This document shows positions 6,174 to 9,394 of a stretch of 9,394 nt of DNA, one piece after another. Position 1 is the stretch's first letter. The number at the start of each line of letters is the position of its first letter. The DNA is taken from contig JAFZPW010000029.1 in the NCBI GenBank assembly GCA_017552495.1, positions 1 through 9,394 of the forward strand, given 5' to 3'. The notes beneath the pieces are model-generated. The model was not told the DNA's origin. It ran no database searches and was given only the letters and a program-made list of their open reading frames with translations. Made by a program: the position numbers and the translations under genes. Source of the stretch: Clostridia bacterium. GTDB taxonomy: Bacteria > Bacillota > Clostridia > Oscillospirales > Butyricicoccaceae.

Positions 6174-6203
6174 TGCCGGAAAGCCTTGCTTTCCGGCATT
6201 TTT
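6174..6203 (+). terminator. Strong intrinsic terminator after queT
   Basis: TGCCGGAAAG (6174-6183) pairs perfectly with CTTTCCGGCA (6189-6198) around CCTTG, followed by TTTTT (6199-6203). It separates queT from the next promoter, which starts 2 bases later. Confidence 0.93.
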
Positions 6204-6204
6204 G

Positions 6205-6233
6205 TTGCGAAAAGACGGAAAAGCGGTTATAAT
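6205..6233 (+). promoter_or_regulatory. Sigma-70 type promoter of the lipid kinase to dinB operon
   Basis: TTGCGA (6205-6210), a 17-base spacer and a perfect -10 TATAAT (6228-6233) predict a start near 6240. The leader is about 83 bases and opens with a hairpin (6241-6259). It is the only clear promoter for the five genes that follow. Confidence 0.8.
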
Positions 6234-6240
6234 CAAAATA

Positions 6241-6259
6241 GGGAAAAAGGAATTTTCCC
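6241..6259 (+). other. Hairpin at the 5' end of the lipid kinase transcript
   Basis: GGGAAAA (6241-6247) pairs with TTTTCCC (6253-6259) around AGGAA. It starts at the predicted first transcribed base and so could cap the mRNA 5' end against decay. It lacks a U-tract and is not a terminator. Function is an inference. Confidence 0.45.
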
Positions 6260-6322
6260 GGCCCCGTCCGCTCGGGAAAGAAGCTTTGCGGGCGATCTAA
6301 CGTGAAAACGAGGTGAAACTCC

Positions 6323-7264
6323 TTGAACAGCAAAAAACGCAGACTTTTGTTTCTGGTAAACGCCCATGCGGGAAAGGAGGCCATCCGCGCCCCCTTTCTG
6401 CAGGTGATGAATACCTTTGTCAAGGCGGGCTATCAGCCCACGATTTATATCACGCAGCGCAGCGGCGAGTTGCCTGAGCTGGCGGCCCGCGAGGCGGGGG
6501 ACTATGATCTAGTGGTGTGCTCCGGCGGCGACGGGACGCTCAACGAGACCATCAACGGCCTGATGCGGCTGGAGCATCCGCCGGTGCTGGGCTATATTCC
6601 CGCCGGCACCACCAACGATTTCGCCGCCAGCCTCTGCCTGCCGCACAGCATCGAGGCGGCCGCCAGCGTGGCGGTGACGGGAACCACCATCGCCGTGGAT
6701 GTGGGCAGATTCGGCGAGGATTATTTTTCCTATGTGGCGGCCTTCGGCGCGTTTACCGACGTGCCCTATGCCACCAGTCAGGAGGCCAAAAATATCCTGG
6801 GCAAGATGGCCTATGCGCTGGAGGTTGCCCAACGGCTGGGCAATTTGCCCTCTTACCGCATCCGTCTGGAGTACGACGGCGGCGTTATTGAGGACGAGAT
6901 CCTCATCGGGCTGGTGAGCAACAGCAGCTCGGTGGCCGGCTTCCCACTGGGGAAGTGGATCGACGTTTCCATGAACGACGGACTTTTGGAGGTCACGCTC
7001 CTTCGCAAGCCGCCCATGCTCATTGAGCTTACCCGAGTCATGAACACCCTGCTCAGCGGCGAGCTGGACGAGGAGTTGATCTATTCCATAAAAACCAAAA
7101 AACTGCGCATCACCTGCGACGCACCCATCCCCTGGACGCTGGACGGAGAATACGGCGGCTCGCGCCAGGCGGTGGACATCGAAAACGTCCATCAGGCGCT
7201 GCGGATCAATGTGCCTTCCGAGCAGCTTGAGATGAAAAAACGGAAGGGGCTCCTCCATGATTAA
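6323..7264 (+). CDS. Diacylglycerol kinase / YegS-BmrU family lipid kinase
   Basis: This 313-residue soluble kinase belongs to the DAGK catalytic family and uses ATP to phosphorylate a lipid such as diacylglycerol or an undefined lipid alcohol. It would act at the inner face of the membrane and recycle lipid to phosphatidic acid. Residues 11-17 (LVNAHAG) correspond to the first nucleotide-binding loop. GGDGTLNE (68-75) and PAGTTNDFA (93-101) are the diagnostic ATP and metal motifs, and 'PWTLDGEYGG' near residue 275 is the usual C-terminal LDGE motif. The only usable start is TTG 6323, because the in-frame GTG at 6302 runs into TGA after four codons; AGGTGA lies about 7 bases before the TTG. 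It is the first gene of the operon, and its stop overlaps the next gene by 8 bases. Substrate cannot be told from sequence. Confidence 0.93.
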   Translation: MNSKKRRLLFLVNAHAGKEAIRAPFLQVMNTFVKAGYQPTIYITQRSGELPELAAREAGDYDLVVCSGGDGTLNETINGLMRLEHPPVLGYIPAGTTNDFAASLCLPHSIEAAASVAVTGTTIAVDVGRFGEDYFSYVAAFGAFTDVPYATSQEAKNILGKMAYALEVAQRLGNLPSYRIRLEYDGGVIEDEILIGLVSNSSSVAGFPLGKWIDVSMNDGLLEVTLLRKPPMLIELTRVMNTLLSGELDEELIYSIKTKKLRITCDAPIPWTLDGEYGGSRQAVDIENVHQALRINVPSEQLEMKKRKGLLHD

Positions 7265-7634
7265 AACAAAGTTCGGCCTGTGGGACGGAGCGGCGTGCTT
7301 CCTCGTTTTGCTGCTGGCGCTGGGGCTGGCGCTGGGGCTGCATGCCGGGGCAAAAAACGGCGGCGCCGTGGTGGCCGTCAGCGCCGACGGCGCTTTGGCG
7401 CTGCAAAGACCGTTGGAGGGGACGGAGGGGCGCTTCCCCATCGACGGGGAATACCCGCTCACCGTCTGCATCTCCGGCGGGAGGGTGTGGGTGGAGGACT
7501 CCCACTGTCCCGGGGGCGATTGTCAGGCGCAAAGACCCATCTCCCGGCCGGGGCAGAGCATCGTCTGCCTGCCCGGACGGATCACCGTGGCCATCCGGGG
7601 CGGCGACGGCGCAGCCGACCTGATCGTGGGGTGA
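7257..7634 (+). CDS. NusG domain II-containing protein, membrane-anchored
   Basis: This 125-residue protein has an N-terminal hydrophobic anchor (about residues 12-31) and a small beta-rich NusG-II type domain facing outward. The domain shows the family pattern 'VWVEDSHCPGGDCQ', then 'ISRPGQSIVCLPGRITVAI', with three cysteines (the CPGGDC pair and the CLP cysteine). NusG-II proteins of this kind have no proven role. In Clostridia they commonly sit beside the Gx transporter family gene, as here, and often near FMN transferase or polyprenyl synthetase genes. The start ATG overlaps the kinase stop by 8 bases, and the next gene begins 4 bases after the stop. The anchor is encoded by a 12-bp tandem repeat. 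It is not the transcription factor NusG, since the N-terminal NGN domain is absent. Confidence 0.85.
   Translation: MIKTKFGLWDGAACFLVLLLALGLALGLHAGAKNGGAVVAVSADGALALQRPLEGTEGRFPIDGEYPLTVCISGGRVWVEDSHCPGGDCQAQRPISRPGQSIVCLPGRITVAIRGGDGAADLIVG
7314..7337 (+). repeat. Two perfect copies of a 12-bp tandem repeat
   Basis: CTGGCGCTGGGG is repeated exactly twice and followed by a partial third copy (CTG). It encodes LALGLALGL in the membrane anchor of the NusG-II protein. Length change here would stay in frame and alter the span by four residues. Confidence 0.8.
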
Positions 7635-7638
7635 GCGG

Positions 7639-8193
7639 ATGCGAAGGACGGTAAAAAAGCTGACGCTGTGCGCCCTTTTGACGGCGCTGGCCCTGGGACT
7701 CTCGTATGTGGAACGGCTGATCCCGATGGGACTTTTGATCCCCCTGCCGGGGATCAAGCTGGGGCTGGCCAATGTGGTGACGCTGTTCGCCCTGTGCTTT
7801 TTGGGGCCGGGGCCGGCCTTTGCCGTTTTGATCGCCCGATGCTTTTTGGGCAGCTTGTTCGCGGGCAGCCTTTCGGGGCTGGTCTTTTCGCTGACGGGCG
7901 GCCTTCTGGCCATGGTCGTGATGGCGGCCGCCCGCAAGGGCGGGCGGCTTTCGGTCTATGGCATCAGCGTGTGCGGCGCGGCGGCTCACAACGCGGGGCA
8001 GATCTGCGCCGCCATGGCGGTGATGAAAACGCCGGCGGCGATCTCTTATCTGCCGGTGCTGCTGGTGACCGCCGTTTTTGCCGGCGCGCTGACGGGCGCG
8101 GCGGCGGCGGGCGTGTTTCGCGCCGCGCAGGCCGCGGGCTTTGCGCGGACATGGAGCCGGGAAACGAATGGAAAACAAGGAGGCGCGACATGA
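7639..8193 (+). CDS. Gx transporter family protein (Hpre_diP_synt_I family)
   Basis: This 184-residue integral membrane protein has about five hydrophobic segments. The N-terminal 'LTLCALLTALALGLSYVERLIP' and the following 'PLPGIKLGLANVVTLFAL' with 'ARCFLGSLFAGSLSGLVFSLTGGLLAMVVM' are characteristic of the family historically named 'heptaprenyl diphosphate synthase component I'. That name is misleading: the sequence looks like an ECF-type S component or small transporter, not a prenyl synthase. The substrate is unknown. Its partner gene for the NusG-II protein lies 4 bases upstream. The TGA stop overlaps the sirtuin start (ATGA), so translation is likely coupled. No polyprenyl synthetase or ApbE gene is adjacent here, unlike in many genomes. 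Confidence 0.88.
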   Translation: MRRTVKKLTLCALLTALALGLSYVERLIPMGLLIPLPGIKLGLANVVTLFALCFLGPGPAFAVLIARCFLGSLFAGSLSGLVFSLTGGLLAMVVMAAARKGGRLSVYGISVCGAAAHNAGQICAAMAVMKTPAAISYLPVLLVTAVFAGALTGAAAAGVFRAAQAAGFARTWSRETNGKQGGAT

Positions 8194-8912
8194 CCGAACG
8201 GGAAACGTTGCAAAACTGGATCGACGAAAGCCGGCGCATCGTCTTTTTCGGCGGGGCGGGGGTGAGCACCGAATCGGGCGTGCCCGATTTCCGTTCGCAG
8301 GACGGGCTGTACCGGCAGACCTGGAAATACCCGCCCGAAACGATTTTGAGCCATACCTTTTTCCGGCAGAACACGGCGGAATTTTACGAATTTTACAGGG
8401 CGAAAATGCTGCCGCTGGAGGCGAAGCCCAACGCGGCGCACAAAAAACTGGCCGAACTGGAGCGGGCCGGAAATCTGACGGCAGTGATTACCCAGAACAT
8501 CGACGGACTGCATCAGGCGGCGGGCAGCCGAAACGTGCTGGAACTTCACGGTTCGGTACATCGCAACTACTGCACCCGCTGCGGGCGGTTTTTTGACGCG
8601 GATTTTATCAAAAAATCGAAGGGCGTGCCGCGCTGCGACTGCGGCGGGATCGTCAAGCCCGACGTGGTGCTTTATGAGGAGAGTCTGGACGGCGATGTGA
8701 TATCCCGGGCGGTGGAGGCGCTGGAAAACGCCGATCTGCTCATCGTGGGGGGCACGTCGCTGGCGGTTTATCCGGCGGCGGGGCTCATTCAATATTACGG
8801 CGGGCGACGCATCGTGCTCATCAACCGGGATCCAACGCCCTACGACGGCCGGGCGGGGCTGATCCTGCGGGAGCCCATCGGGCAGGTGCTGGGGAGCGTG
8901 GCGGTTGGATGA
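8190..8912 (+). CDS. cobB: NAD-dependent protein deacylase, sirtuin (Sir2/CobB family)
   Basis: This 240-residue sirtuin removes acetyl or other acyl groups from lysine, consuming NAD and yielding O-acetyl-ADP-ribose and nicotinamide, in the cytoplasm. Residues 22-36, GAGVSTESGVPDFRS, form the NAD loop. TQNIDGLH (101-108) follows, and H120 of the LHGS motif is the catalytic base. The zinc module has C128-x2-C131, then C149-x-C151, so the second pair is CxC rather than CxxC. The region near residue 66 reads EFYEFYR and does not clearly show the Tyr-x-x-Arg of desuccinylases, so a deacetylase is more likely. ATG 8190 has AAGGAGG (8177-8183) 6 bases upstream. It overlaps the Gx gene by 4 bases and dinB by 4 bases. 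Confidence 0.96.
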   Translation: MTERETLQNWIDESRRIVFFGGAGVSTESGVPDFRSQDGLYRQTWKYPPETILSHTFFRQNTAEFYEFYRAKMLPLEAKPNAAHKKLAELERAGNLTAVITQNIDGLHQAAGSRNVLELHGSVHRNYCTRCGRFFDADFIKKSKGVPRCDCGGIVKPDVVLYEESLDGDVISRAVEALENADLLIVGGTSLAVYPAAGLIQYYGGRRIVLINRDPTPYDGRAGLILREPIGQVLGSVAVG

Positions 8913-9394
8913 GCGATCGCACCATCCTGCATTGCGACTGCAACGGTTTTTACGCCTCCTGCGAGCAGCTCCGGCATCCGGAACTTAAACGCGTTCCCAT
9001 GGCGGTGTGCGGCGACCCGGAAAGCCGCCACGGGATCATCCTGGCCAAAAACGAGCTGGCCAGGGGCTTCGGCGTAAAAACGGCGGAAACCATCCGCGAG
9101 GCAAAGGCAAAATGCCCCGATCTGGTGCTGGTGCCGCCACACCACGAGGACTATGCCCGCTGGTCCAAGGTGGTGAACGCCATCTATCAGCGCTATACCG
9201 AGCAGGTGGAGCCCTTCGGCATCGACGAGAGCTGGCTGGATGTGACGGGAAGCCGGACGCTCTTCGGCGACGGAAAGACCATCGCAGACCGCCTGCGCCG
9301 GGAGGTGCGGGAGGAAACGGGGCTGACCATCTCGGTGGGGGTGTCCTTCAACAAGATCTTTGCCAAACTGGGCTCCGATCACAAAAAGCCCGAC
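8909..9394 (+). CDS. dinB: DNA polymerase IV (DinB, Y-family), 3' end beyond the window
   Basis: This is a translesion DNA polymerase; 162 residues are visible and about 240 or more lie to the right. The start is HCDCNGFYASCE (8-19): D10 is the first metal-binding aspartate (D8 of E. coli Pol IV), and Y15 sits at the steric-gate position F13. PFGIDESWLDVTG carries D106 and E107, equal to D103/E104, so the catalytic triad is intact. 'SVGVSFNKIFAKLGSDHKKPD' is the standard Y-family finger/palm sequence. The HCDCN form (Asn in place of the second Asp) and 'AVCGDPESRHGIILAKN' match the clostridial Pol IV subgroup. The ATG overlaps the sirtuin TGA by 4 bases. No SOS operator is visible just upstream, which fits transcription from the operon promoter. 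The frame has no stop before the right edge. Confidence 0.95.
   Translation, partial: MSDRTILHCDCNGFYASCEQLRHPELKRVPMAVCGDPESRHGIILAKNELARGFGVKTAETIREAKAKCPDLVLVPPHHEDYARWSKVVNAIYQRYTEQVEPFGIDESWLDVTGSRTLFGDGKTIADRLRREVREETGLTISVGVSFNKIFAKLGSDHKKPD

Noticed and set aside
6509..7471. 320-codon minus-strand frame opposite the lipid kinase and NusG-II genes
   Set aside because: It spans two real plus-strand genes with diagnostic motifs; its composition is that of a shadow.
7668..8189. In-frame N-terminal extension of the sirtuin to 414 residues
   Set aside because: It would be read across the whole Gx transporter gene in another frame. AAGGAGG sits right before the ATG at 8190, and the sirtuin domain begins there.

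Overview
The window looks like a chromosomal segment of a GC-rich, anaerobic Clostridia-type Firmicute. The best guess is the Oscillospiraceae/Ruminococcaceae group, and this is an inference from gene content only. Supporting signs are strong Shine-Dalgarno sites, tightly packed short operons, a flavodoxin/4Fe-4S 'EFR1' protein, a NusG-II/Gx transporter pair, a queT gene behind what looks like a class III preQ1 riboswitch, and a DinB of the 'HCDxNxFYAS' clostridial type. I see no mobile element, CRISPR array, tRNA or rRNA.

Layout. (1) 1-1957, plus strand: 3' part of rsmI, a 3-methyladenine DNA glycosylase and an SseB-family protein, all overlapping, closed by a hairpin. (2) 2033-3601, plus strand: a self-contained cassette. 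It has a near-consensus promoter flanked by two copies of a 15-bp palindrome, then an EFR1-type flavodoxin-ferredoxin gene and an overlapping TetR-family regulator, closed by a strong terminator. The obvious model is autoregulation by the TetR protein. (3) 4878-3601, minus strand: a P-loop ATPase of the poorly characterised PRK06851 type, then a 74-residue single-pass membrane protein with Cys/Pro-rich ends, convergent with the TetR gene. (4) 4946-5485, plus strand: a cyclophilin prolyl isomerase with its own promoter. (5) 5528-6203, plus strand: candidate preQ1-III riboswitch, queT and a terminator. (6) 6205-9394, plus strand: a promoter with a perfect -10 box drives a five-gene run (lipid kinase, NusG-II protein, Gx transporter, sirtuin, dinB). 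These genes overlap by 4-8 bases or are 4 bases apart. dinB runs off the right edge.

Most of the window is housekeeping: rRNA methylation, alkylation and translesion repair, proline isomerisation, queuosine precursor uptake, lipid phosphorylation and NAD-dependent deacylation. The parts most worth a second look are the two-operator TetR/EFR1 switch, the riboswitch in front of queT, and the uncharacterised ATPase/small membrane protein pair. No gap between genes exceeds about 180 bases, and each gap is accounted for by promoters, terminators or the riboswitch.
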